Source of the DNA: Mesorhizobium huakuii
Lineage (GTDB): Bacteria; Pseudomonadota; Alphaproteobacteria; Rhizobiales; Rhizobiaceae
Length of the DNA: 64,000 nucleotides
Direction of reading: 5' to 3'
Assembly: GCF_030160235.1 (NCBI RefSeq)
Contig: NZ_BSNY01000009.1
Span: 117,820 to 181,819, forward strand
The notes under the pieces are model-generated. The model was given only the letters and a program-made list of their open reading frames with translations, had not been told where the DNA came from and searched no databases. Shown one piece after another: positions 1 to 7,741 of the stretch. The stretch's first letter is position 1; each line of letters begins with the position of its first letter. The translations under genes and the position numbers were made by a program.

Positions 1-1179
1 ATGGGCTTCAACCTGACACGCAGCGTCGGCCCGGCGATCGGTGGCATCATCGTCGCGGCCGCCGGTGCCGCGGCCGCCTTCGCGGCGAACGCGGTGAGCT
101 ATATCGGCCTCATCATCGTGATGGCCCGCTGGAAGCCGGATGTGCCGGTGTCGACCTTGCCGCGCGAGTCGCTGGGTGCCGCCATGGGCGCCGGCCTGCG
201 CTATGTCGCCATGTCGCCCAATATCGGCAAGGTGCTGGTCAGGGGCGCGGCCTTCGGCTTCAGCGCCGGCGCCGTCCTGGCGCTCTTGCCGCTGGTCGCG
301 CGCGACGTCGTCAAGGGCGATGCCTTGACCTACGGCATCATGCTTGGCTCCTTCGGCATCGGCGCCGTCGGCGGCGCGCTGATCAGCGTGCGGCTGCGGC
401 AACTGCTTTCCAGCGAGACGATGGTGCGCTGTGCCTTCGCCGGCTTCGCCGTCTGCGCCTTCAATGCCGCGCTCAGCCATCACGCCTGGCAGACGTCGCT
501 CGGCCTGCTGGTCGGCGGCGCCTGCTGGGTGATCGCGCTCTCGCACTTCAACGTCACCGTGCAGATGGCGACGCCGCGCTGGGTGGTCGGCCGGGTGCTG
601 TCGGTCTACCAGACCGCGACCTTCGGCGGCATCGCGCTGGGCAGCTGGATATGGGGCGTCGTCGCCGATGCGCATGGCGCCGAGACGGCGCTGATCGCCG
701 CCGCCATCGCCATGCTGGCCGGCGGCGCCATCGGCCTCGTCCTGCCCCTGCCCCAGCAGCAGGTGCTGAACCTCGACCCGCTCAACCGCTTCAAGGAGCC
801 GCATCTGGCACTCGACCTGAAGCCGCGCAGCGGTCCCATCGCCATCATGATCGAATACATCATCCGCCACGAGGACGAGGCGGAGTTCCTTGCCACCATG
901 GCCGAACGCGGCCGCATCCGCCGCCGTGACGGCGCCCGCAACTGGACACTGGCGCGCGATCTCGAAAATCCCTCGATATGGATCGAGCACTATCACACGC
1001 CGACCTGGCTCGAATATGTCAGGCACAATGGCCGCATCACCCATGCCGACGCCATGGTCGGCGAGCGCTTGCGGGCGTTGCACAGCGGCGACGAGCCGCC
1101 GCGCGTGCGTCGCGTCATCGAACGTCCGACCACCGCCGGCACTGCGCTGGTGATGGCCAAGGGGCCGATCGAGCACTGA
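1..1179 (+). CDS. MFS exporter (MFS_3/EntS-like), 5' end outside window
   Basis: This is the C-terminal part of a major facilitator superfamily transporter of the MFS_3 (enterobactin exporter-like) type. The frame is open at base 1, so the first ATG here is internal and the real start lies upstream. About 250 residues of alternating hydrophobic segments are followed, from about residue 280, by a soluble tail resembling the ferredoxin-like fold of antibiotic-biosynthesis monooxygenases. That tail is usual for this MFS subfamily, so it is not an unusual fusion. The gene converges on the cupin gene at 1204 with a 24 nt gap. The substrate cannot be told from sequence. Confidence 0.85.
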   Translation: MGFNLTRSVGPAIGGIIVAAAGAAAAFAANAVSYIGLIIVMARWKPDVPVSTLPRESLGAAMGAGLRYVAMSPNIGKVLVRGAAFGFSAGAVLALLPLVARDVVKGDALTYGIMLGSFGIGAVGGALISVRLRQLLSSETMVRCAFAGFAVCAFNAALSHHAWQTSLGLLVGGACWVIALSHFNVTVQMATPRWVVGRVLSVYQTATFGGIALGSWIWGVVADAHGAETALIAAAIAMLAGGAIGLVLPLPQQQVLNLDPLNRFKEPHLALDLKPRSGPIAIMIEYIIRHEDEAEFLATMAERGRIRRRDGARNWTLARDLENPSIWIEHYHTPTWLEYVRHNGRITHADAMVGERLRALHSGDEPPRVRRVIERPTTAGTALVMAKGPIEH

Positions 1180-1203
1180 CCCCGTCTAACTGATATCAGC
1201 CGA

Positions 1204-1572
1204 TCAGCCGGCCGACTGGATCATGTAGAGCTTGCGCGTGGTCTCGCGGATGCGCCATTCGCCCTTCCATCCCCGCGGCAGCACGAGAAGGTCGCCCGGC
1301 CCCAGTTCACGCACCTCGCCATCGGCACGGCTCAGTTCCACGCTGCCCGAGATGATGTGGCAGATCTCCGACGAGTCCGAACGATCGGCGGTGAAGCGGC
1401 CGGGCGTGCACTCCCAGATGCCGATATCGACGGTTCCGTCCGGCGATTGAAAGAACGAGCGCACCGCCTCGACCTGATCCCCCTCGATGGAGGTGGGCTT
1501 GGGTGAGAACGCGCCGATATCGGCCTTGGCGAGATCGTGGAAGGTCGAAAGGTCGATCAAACTGGTCTCCAT
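1204..1572 (-). CDS. cupin domain protein (DUF861/EutQ-like)
   Basis: A 122-residue single cupin of the (S)-ureidoglycine-aminohydrolase/DUF861 type. The conserved block around GIWECTPGRF, the CHIISG strand and the GDLLVLPRGWKG segment are all visible. It is the last gene of the minus-strand operon that begins at 7578, and only 3 nt separate it from the stop of the FAD oxidase, so the two are almost certainly co-translated. Cupins of this kind often sit beside amine-oxidising FAD enzymes of the gamma-glutamylputrescine oxidase type. The role here, an accessory enzyme or a sensor of a product, is an inference. Confidence 0.85.
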   Translation of the reverse strand: METSLIDLSTFHDLAKADIGAFSPKPTSIEGDQVEAVRSFFQSPDGTVDIGIWECTPGRFTADRSDSSEICHIISGSVELSRADGEVRELGPGDLLVLPRGWKGEWRIRETTRKLYMIQSAG

Positions 1573-1575
1573 CAG

Positions 1576-2961
1576 TCAGTGGCCCGTGATGCTGTCGGCG
1601 AGTGCGGCCAGTCTCGACGTATGCGCAAGCCCGGCGGCCTCGCGCCCGTCAGCGATGCGATAAAGCTGGTACATCGAATGCACGCCGAGCCAGCGGAACG
1701 GCTCCGGCTCCCAAGGCCTGACCTTGCGGTTGACCCAGGGCAGCTTCGTCAGCTCCGTCTCCTGGTCGAGGATCAGGTCGGCCAGAGTGCGCCCCGAAAG
1801 ATTGGAGCTCGACACGCCAAGCCCGACATAGCCGCCGGCCCAGCCGATGCGGGTCGCGGGATCGAGCCCGACGGTCGTGCACCAGTCGCGCGGCACGCCG
1901 AGCACGCCGCACCAGGCATGCTCGATGCGGCAGTTCGCCGTCTGCGGCAACAGCGTCGTCAGGATCTGATGCAGCTGGTCGATCGTGGCCTGCTGCGTCT
2001 GCCCATTGACGTCGGTACGCGAGCCATAGCGATAGGGCACGCCGCGCCCGCCCATGGTGATGCGCCCCTCGCGCGTGCGCTGCGCATAGCAATAGGCGTG
2101 GGCGGCGTTGCCGAGAAGCTCATGCCCTTCCCACCCGATCTGGCGCCAAAGCTCCTCCGACAGCGGCTCGGTGACGATCTGCGCGCTGTTGAGCGCTAGC
2201 CAGGTCCGTTCCTCGCCGGGAATGCCTGATGTGAAACCCTCCGTCGCCCGGATGATGGTTTCGGCCCGCACCCTGCCGCGGTTCGTCGTCACGCTGCCCT
2301 TGGCGATGGCCGTCACCGTCGTCTGTTCGTAGATCGGCACGCCCAGACGTTCTACGGCGGCGGCAAGCCCGCGTACCAGCTTGGCCGGCTGCACCCGCGC
2401 CTGGCCGTGGACGACGAAACCGCCCATGACATTGCGGATGTTGATGCGCGCCCGCGTCGCCGCTTGATCCAGCATCTCGACGCGGGTCGGGTCGATGTCC
2501 CAGGCGCGGATCGTTTCGCACTCCTCGCGCGCGCGTTCCAGTTGCGCTTGGTTGGTGGCCACCGTCAGATTGTCGACGCGGCGGATATCGGCATCGATGC
2601 CTTCCGCGCTCGCCACCCGGATCACCTCGTCGACGCAGCCCGCCATGGCCGCCTGCATGGCGCTGACACCTTGCCGGGTCGAGGTCTTGAGATATTTTTC
2701 GCGCGACCAGGAGAAACCGCCCGACAGCCAGCCGCCATTGCGGCCCGACGCGCCGAAACCGGCAAACTCGCGTTCGATCACCGCGACACGCAGCGAGGGC
2801 CTGGCCTTCTTCAGATAGTAGGCGGTCCACAGGCCGGTATAGCCGGCGCCGACGATCGCGACATCGGCCTCGATATCGCCGGGCAAAGGTGGCCGAGGCG
2901 CGGGGACCCCTCCCAGATCCGCATACCAGAACGATATGTCGCCGTTGCGCTTGGCTTGCAT
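1576..2961 (-). CDS. FAD-dependent amine oxidase (PuuB / DAO family)
   Basis: A 461-residue flavoprotein of the D-amino-acid oxidase superfamily. A dinucleotide-binding GAGYTG lies at residues 38-43 and a GASGRNGG flavin loop at 70-77, with a typical C-terminal FAD-binding segment (GYVGLGVSSS). Length and motifs fit gamma-glutamylputrescine oxidase and related enzymes that oxidise primary or secondary amines to aldehydes. It follows the ABC ATPase gene by 24 nt and precedes the cupin gene by 3 nt, so it probably processes the imported substrate in the cytoplasm. No glutamate-putrescine ligase (PuuA) is present in the window, so the substrate could be a free or already modified amine. Confidence 0.85.
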   Translation of the reverse strand: MQAKRNGDISFWYADLGGVPAPRPPLPGDIEADVAIVGAGYTGLWTAYYLKKARPSLRVAVIEREFAGFGASGRNGGWLSGGFSWSREKYLKTSTRQGVSAMQAAMAGCVDEVIRVASAEGIDADIRRVDNLTVATNQAQLERAREECETIRAWDIDPTRVEMLDQAATRARINIRNVMGGFVVHGQARVQPAKLVRGLAAAVERLGVPIYEQTTVTAIAKGSVTTNRGRVRAETIIRATEGFTSGIPGEERTWLALNSAQIVTEPLSEELWRQIGWEGHELLGNAAHAYCYAQRTREGRITMGGRGVPYRYGSRTDVNGQTQQATIDQLHQILTTLLPQTANCRIEHAWCGVLGVPRDWCTTVGLDPATRIGWAGGYVGLGVSSSNLSGRTLADLILDQETELTKLPWVNRKVRPWEPEPFRWLGVHSMYQLYRIADGREAAGLAHTSRLAALADSITGH

Positions 2962-2985
2962 GGGATGACTTTCGAATTGATTGGA

Positions 2986-4101
2986 TCAGGTCAGCGTCGC
3001 GTCGGCCGAGCTGTCTTCGGCCAGAAGCTTGGCGTCGGCGCCGTCGAAGCAAAGCTCCACCTTGTCGCCAAGGCCAAAGCTGTCGCCGGTCAGCGGCGAG
3101 CGCACGATCGCCGTGGAGCCATCGTCGAGCCTGACCTCATATTTCGATCCTGAGCCGAGATAGATGGCTTCCGCGATCGTCCCCGGCAGCCGGTTGGTGG
3201 TGCCTGCCGCGTCCTGGCCGGGCCGGCGGATGGCGAGCTTTTCGGGGCGCAGCAACATGACCGGGCTGGTTTCGCCGGCGATCCGGCGCGGTGCCGTCAC
3301 CGTCTCGCCGGCAATGGTCAGCGCCGTGCTTGCGCCGTCGCTTCGCACCTCTCCGCGCAGCACCGTGGAGTCACCGATGAAGCGGCCGACGAACAGCGTC
3401 GCCGGTTCGTCATAGAGCTCGCGGCCGGTGCCGACCTGCTCGATCCGCCCGCGATTGAACACGGCGATGCGATCCGACAGGACCAGTGCCTCTTCCTGGT
3501 CGTGCGTCACATAGACGAAGGTGGTGCCGAGCTCGCGATGGATGCGCTTGATCTCGAGCTGCAGCCATTCGCGCAGCTTCTTGTCGAGCGCGCCGAGCGG
3601 CTCGTCCATCAGCAACAGCGGCGGGTCGAAGACGATGGCGCGGGCCAGCGCCACGCGCTGCTGCTGGCCGCCCGACAATTCGCTGGGATAGCGATGCGCG
3701 AAGTCGCCCATCTTGACCATGTCGAGCGCCCTTGCCACGCGCGCCTTCCGCTCTGCCTGATCGACGCCGCGCAGCGTCAGCGGATAGGCGACGTTGCGGC
3801 CGACGCTCATATGCGTGAACAGCGCGTAATGCTGGAAGACGACGCCGATATTGCGCTTGTGCGCCGGCACGCCGACGACGTTCCTGCCGCCGACCAGCAG
3901 CTTGCCGCTGGTCACGTCGGTGAAGCCGGCCACGACATTCAGCGTCGTGGTTTTGCCGGAGCCGCTCGGGCCGAGCAGCGTCATGAACTCGCCGGGCTCG
4001 ATGCGCAGCGAAACGCCGTCCAGCGCCTTGAAGCCGCCATAGGCCTTGCTGATCGATTCGAGATCGATCGCCGCGCCCTTGCTCTCCTGTGCCGGCTTCA
4101 T
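2986..4101 (-). CDS. ABC transporter ATP-binding protein (PotA-like)
   Basis: A 371-residue ATPase of the spermidine/putrescine (PotA) class. Walker A GPSGSGKT lies at residues 44-51, signature LSGGQQQR at 142-149 and Walker B LLLMDEP at 162-168, followed by a TOBE domain from about residue 285. Its ATG overlaps the stop of the upstream permease gene as ATGA, which suggests translational coupling. It energises the importer formed with the two permeases at 4098 and 4895 and the binding protein at 5802. The family also imports other cationic amines and iron chelates, so substrate is not fixed by this protein alone. Confidence 0.93.
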   Translation of the reverse strand: MKPAQESKGAAIDLESISKAYGGFKALDGVSLRIEPGEFMTLLGPSGSGKTTTLNVVAGFTDVTSGKLLVGGRNVVGVPAHKRNIGVVFQHYALFTHMSVGRNVAYPLTLRGVDQAERKARVARALDMVKMGDFAHRYPSELSGGQQQRVALARAIVFDPPLLLMDEPLGALDKKLREWLQLEIKRIHRELGTTFVYVTHDQEEALVLSDRIAVFNRGRIEQVGTGRELYDEPATLFVGRFIGDSTVLRGEVRSDGASTALTIAGETVTAPRRIAGETSPVMLLRPEKLAIRRPGQDAAGTTNRLPGTIAEAIYLGSGSKYEVRLDDGSTAIVRSPLTGDSFGLGDKVELCFDGADAKLLAEDSSADATLT

Positions 4102-4895
4102 TGGCGTCCTTTCCGCTCGCGACCGAGAAGAAGCATGCCGCCGCCGATCAGCAGCGTGGTGGCCAAAAGCAGGATCGTGCCGACGGCGGCAACGGTCGGG
4201 TCGGCGTCGCGGGTGATGGAGGAGAAGATCTGCACGGGCAAGGTCTTGAGATAGGGGTTGGTGATGAACAGCGACACGACGATCTCGTCGAAGGAGGTGG
4301 CGAAGGCAAAGAGCAGGCCGGACAGGATGCCGGGCAGGATCAGCGGCAGCGTCACCGTGCGGAACGCGGTCAGCGCTCCCGCGCCGAGGCTCGCCGCCGC
4401 CGTCTCGAGGCGCCTGTCGAACACTTCGAGGCTGGCCGAGACCGCGATCAGCACGAAGGGAAGCGCAAGGATGGTGTGGGCAAGCACGAAGCCCAGCATC
4501 GTGCCGACGAGGTGGGTGTCGAGATAGACGGCATAGATGCCTATGGCCAGCACCACGCCCGGCACCACCATCGGCGTCAGCATCAGCATCCGCAACAGGC
4601 CAGCCGGCCCGGCCTTCATGCGGTCGAGGCCGAAGGCGGCGAGCGTGCCAAGCACCGTCGCCAGCACCGCCACCACGGAGGCGACCTTGAGCGAATTAAG
4701 GAAGCTCGCCGACCATTCCGGGCTGGTGGCGAAATTCTGATACCATTGCCAGGAGAAGCCCTGCGGCGGAAACGCCAGCGACTTGTTCTCGTTGAACGAC
4801 ATCGGCACGACGACCAGCGTCGGCGCCACCAGCCATATCGCCACCAGCAGGCAGACCAGGCCCAAAAGCAGGCGCGTGAGCGGCTTCATTTCCAT
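4098..4895 (-). CDS. ABC transporter permease (PotC-like)
   Basis: A 265-residue inner-membrane permease with about six hydrophobic helices. The EAA loop is visible as ETAAASLGAGALTAFRTVTL, where the ATPase docks. It overlaps the upstream permease by one base (TGATG) and the downstream ATPase gene by four (ATGA). It belongs to the PotC branch by position and similarity, and forms the membrane channel with the 4895-5779 product. Confidence 0.93.
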   Translation of the reverse strand: MEMKPLTRLLLGLVCLLVAIWLVAPTLVVVPMSFNENKSLAFPPQGFSWQWYQNFATSPEWSASFLNSLKVASVVAVLATVLGTLAAFGLDRMKAGPAGLLRMLMLTPMVVPGVVLAIGIYAVYLDTHLVGTMLGFVLAHTILALPFVLIAVSASLEVFDRRLETAAASLGAGALTAFRTVTLPLILPGILSGLLFAFATSFDEIVVSLFITNPYLKTLPVQIFSSITRDADPTVAAVGTILLLATTLLIGGGMLLLGRERKGRQ

Positions 4896-5779
4896 CAGTG
4901 CCGCCCCGCTTCTCGGTACCTGGACCGCATCACCGGCGCCGCAAGTGCCAGCAGCACGAAGGTTGCGACGAGCAGCACCACGCCCATCGCGCCGCCCCTA
5001 CCCCATTGCAGCAGGCTGAGCACCTGGGTCTGCACCAGCGTCGACAGCATGGTCGAGCGCGGGCCGCCGAGCAGTGCCGGGGTGATGTAGAAGCCCAGCG
5101 CCAGGATGAACACGATGATCGCGCCGGCATAGACCCCCGGCAAGGACAGCGGCAGATAGACGGTGAAGAAGGCGCGGGACGGCCGTGCGCCAAGGCTTTG
5201 CGCCGCCCGCATCAGCCTGAGGTCGATGCCTTTCATGACCGAATAGAGCGGCAGGATCATGAACGGCAACAACACCTGCGCCATGCCGATCACCACGCCG
5301 GTCTGGGTTCGGATCAGCTTGATGCCGTCGAACCCGGCCGCGCGCAGCAGCGAATTGATAACCCCCGAATCCTGCAGCAGGATCACCCAGGAGAGCGTGC
5401 GAACCACCCCGCTCACCCAGAACGGGATCAGCACGCAAAGCACCAGCGCCAGCCGGACGCGCGGCCCGACCGCGGTCATCAGATAGGCATAGGGGTAGGC
5501 CGCGATCACGCACACCAGCGTGACCCAGGCCGAGATGGCGAAGGTCCGCTGGAGCACGGTGAGGTTGACCGGCGCGCCGAAGAACCAGACGTAGTTCTGC
5601 ACACCCCATTGCGGCTCAGAGAGGCTGCGCAGCACGATGATGAACAGCGGATAGCCAATCACCGCGACGAGCAGGATCAGCGCTGGCGCCGCGAGCGCGA
5701 ACGGCCGCCACGCCCAGCCCGGCCGCCCTTCGGCGGCGGGTTGGGCAACGGGTGCGTTTGTCGGGTCGGACGCGCTCAC
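4895..5779 (-). CDS. ABC transporter permease (PotB-like)
   Basis: A 294-residue inner-membrane permease of the PotB branch, with a short polar N-terminus, six predicted membrane helices and an EAA-type loop (RAAQSLGARPSRAFFTVYLP). Transcription comes from the binding-protein gene 22 nt upstream, and the stop codon overlaps the PotC-like start. It pairs with the PotC-like protein to form the transmembrane pore of the amine importer. Confidence 0.93.
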   Translation of the reverse strand: MSASDPTNAPVAQPAAEGRPGWAWRPFALAAPALILLVAVIGYPLFIIVLRSLSEPQWGVQNYVWFFGAPVNLTVLQRTFAISAWVTLVCVIAAYPYAYLMTAVGPRVRLALVLCVLIPFWVSGVVRTLSWVILLQDSGVINSLLRAAGFDGIKLIRTQTGVVIGMAQVLLPFMILPLYSVMKGIDLRLMRAAQSLGARPSRAFFTVYLPLSLPGVYAGAIIVFILALGFYITPALLGGPRSTMLSTLVQTQVLSLLQWGRGGAMGVVLLVATFVLLALAAPVMRSRYREAGRH

Positions 5780-5801
5780 GGCCTGCCTCTGCGACGCTCG
5801 C

Positions 5802-6878
5802 TCAGTTGCCGGCCATCAGCGCCGACCACTTCTCCTGAGCCACCGCGAAGTTCGGCACCCAGAACTTGAAGTTCTGCTTGTAGCCCTGCTTCTGGCGGTC
5901 AGGCGTGTTGGTCAGGAAGGCGGCGACGGAAGCGTCGACCTTGGGCTGCGCCTCGCTGTTGATCGGCGTGTAGGATGTCTTCTCCGCCAGAACCTCCTGT
6001 GCGTGCTTGCCGAGATAGGCATTGATCAGCGCGTAGGACGCGTCCGTATCCTTGACGCCGACAGGGATCGTCATCTGGTCCATCACCACCAGCCAATCCT
6101 GCCAGGCCGGCGCGTATTTGGCGCCGTTCTTGACCGCGGTCATGGCGCGACCCGTCCACATCATCAGCATATCGGCTTCGCCGGATTCAGCCAGCTGCTG
6201 CGATTCAGCACCCGTCTTCCAGAAAATCGTATCGGGGCCGAGTTTGCGGACCACATCGATAGCCTTGTCGATATCGGCCACCGTCATCGCCTTCGGATCG
6301 CCGCCGGCTACCTTGAACGCCTGTTCCAGCAAGCCGCCCGTCGGGCTGCCGGAGCCGTCGATCCCGCGTACGCCCGGGAACTTTGCCGTATCGAAGAAGT
6401 CTGCCCAGTTCTTGGGCGGATTATCCCCATACTTCTCCTTGTTGTACATCAGCACGACGCCATAGTTCATCGCCGGCACCGAGCACTCGCCGACCTGGCC
6501 TTCGGGGATTTTCGAGACGTCGAGCTTCGTCAGATCCAGCTTCTGGAACAGCTTGCCGCAATAGACGTAAGGCGGCAGGTCGTCGGTGTCGACGACGTCC
6601 CAGGCTACGTTGCCTGACTCCACCTGCGCCTGCAGCTTGGCAATCTCGGTCGGTCCGTCATTGAGCAGCTTGACGCCGGACTTGTCGACAAACTCCTTCA
6701 GCGCGGCCGCCTGGCCATCCTGGTAGATGCCGCCATAGGAGACGAACGTCAGCGTCTTGCCCTTCAGCGAACCTTCCTTCACCTCGCCGGCGACCGGCTT
6801 CTCCTGCGCCATCGCGGTGGTGCCCAGAAGGCCAAGCACCATCACCGCGCCAAGCGCCAGACATTTCGATTTCAGCAT
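5802..6878 (-). CDS. periplasmic substrate-binding protein (PotD-like)
   Basis: A 358-residue extracellular solute-binding protein of the spermidine/putrescine type. The N-terminus is a Sec signal peptide with a probable cleavage after TAMA. The mature part shows the family-typical opening strand (LTFVSYGG) and the WDVVDTDD region. It delivers ligand to the PotB/PotC-like permeases encoded directly downstream. It starts 40 nt after the regulator gene and is in the same operon. Related proteins bind putrescine, spermidine, 4-aminobutyrate or other amines, and the exact ligand is not evident. Confidence 0.92.
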   Translation of the reverse strand: MLKSKCLALGAVMVLGLLGTTAMAQEKPVAGEVKEGSLKGKTLTFVSYGGIYQDGQAAALKEFVDKSGVKLLNDGPTEIAKLQAQVESGNVAWDVVDTDDLPPYVYCGKLFQKLDLTKLDVSKIPEGQVGECSVPAMNYGVVLMYNKEKYGDNPPKNWADFFDTAKFPGVRGIDGSGSPTGGLLEQAFKVAGGDPKAMTVADIDKAIDVVRKLGPDTIFWKTGAESQQLAESGEADMLMMWTGRAMTAVKNGAKYAPAWQDWLVVMDQMTIPVGVKDTDASYALINAYLGKHAQEVLAEKTSYTPINSEAQPKVDASVAAFLTNTPDRQKQGYKQNFKFWVPNFAVAQEKWSALMAGN

Positions 6879-6918
6879 GACGTCATTCTCCCATTACTGC
6901 CCGCGTTTTGGATAGGGC

Positions 6919-7578
6919 CTACCTGGCCGCGAGCGGTTTCCAGGCCGTGTATTGTTCGAGTTCGGCGCGCACCGAGGTCGGCGGCGCGATGATCCACATC
7001 ACTTCGGCCCGGCCACTGCCGATGTTTTCTGAGCGATGCGGTGTAGAGGTCGTGTATTCGATGCTGTCGCCCTCCTCGAGCACGTGGCGCGCCTCGCCGA
7101 GCGAGACCTCGACGACCCCGCGCAGCACGACGAGCATCTCGTGCGCGTCGCCATGGGTGTAGCGATCGGGACCGGTCGAGCCGCCAATGTCGAATTCTCC
7201 GACATAGACTTCCATGTCGCTCAGCGGCGGGCGCGACAACAGCATCTTGCGGCAGCCGTCGCTGGGCGGCAGGCTCGGCCGCTCGCTTCGTCTCAGAACG
7301 CCATGGTTTTGCGCGGTGCTTTCCTCGAACAGCATGGCGACGCTGACGCCGAGCGCCGACGCCATCTGATTGAGCGAGGCGGTGCTGGCGCCGGTCAGGC
7401 CGCGTTCGAGCTGGCTGATGAAACTGGCGCTCGTCCCGGTCGCCTCCGCAAGCTCCCGCAAGGACAGCCTGCGGGCGAGGCGAAGGCTCTTGAGGCGCAT
7501 GCCGAGCACCTGATGGGCATGCGTCGCCGCCGGTGCGCCGCCCGTCTTCACCGAAGCCTTGTCGGACCCCTTGCTCAT
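6919..7578 (-). CDS. XRE-cupin transcriptional regulator (PuuR-like)
   Basis: A 219-residue regulator with an XRE-type helix-turn-helix at about residues 28-82 (core LRELAEATGTSASFISQLERG) and a cupin sensor domain at about 125-195 (HGDAHEMLVVLRG, then PHRSENIG). This is the architecture of PuuR, which represses putrescine-use genes in enterobacteria. It is the first gene of the operon and lies 40 nt before the binding-protein gene, so it is likely autoregulated. A GAGGAG ribosome site precedes the ATG, and a perfect 17-bp palindrome 29-45 nt upstream of the ATG (7607-7623) is the natural operator candidate. Confidence 0.9.
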   Translation of the reverse strand: MSKGSDKASVKTGGAPAATHAHQVLGMRLKSLRLARRLSLRELAEATGTSASFISQLERGLTGASTASLNQMASALGVSVAMLFEESTAQNHGVLRRSERPSLPPSDGCRKMLLSRPPLSDMEVYVGEFDIGGSTGPDRYTHGDAHEMLVVLRGVVEVSLGEARHVLEEGDSIEYTTSTPHRSENIGSGRAEVMWIIAPPTSVRAELEQYTAWKPLAAR

Positions 7579-7606
7579 GCCGTCTCCTCACCGCACTTAA
7601 CAAGAC

Positions 7607-7623
7607 GTACAGTACCACTGTAC
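7607..7623. promoter_or_regulatory. palindromic operator candidate before XRE-cupin operon
   Basis: GTACAGTACCACTGTAC is a perfect inverted repeat with 7-base arms around ACC. It lies 29-45 bases upstream of the regulator start, where a repressor would cover the promoter or early transcript. XRE-cupin regulators bind short palindromes of this size. Binding by the 6919-7578 product is inferred from position. Confidence 0.6.
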
Positions 7624-7741
7624 AGTTGGCAAGCCGCACATGGGCGCCAGCACAGCGCCAACAGCTGGGCCAGCCTGCAGTCGGAAGTGCCACGGGAATA
7701 CGCCGCACCGGCCGATCGACAGGAGGATGCGCAGGCGCGCT

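Noticed and set aside
1-1179. Complete MFS gene starting at base 1
   Set aside because: The protein begins in the middle of the membrane domain and lacks the first helices, so the ATG at base 1 is internal.
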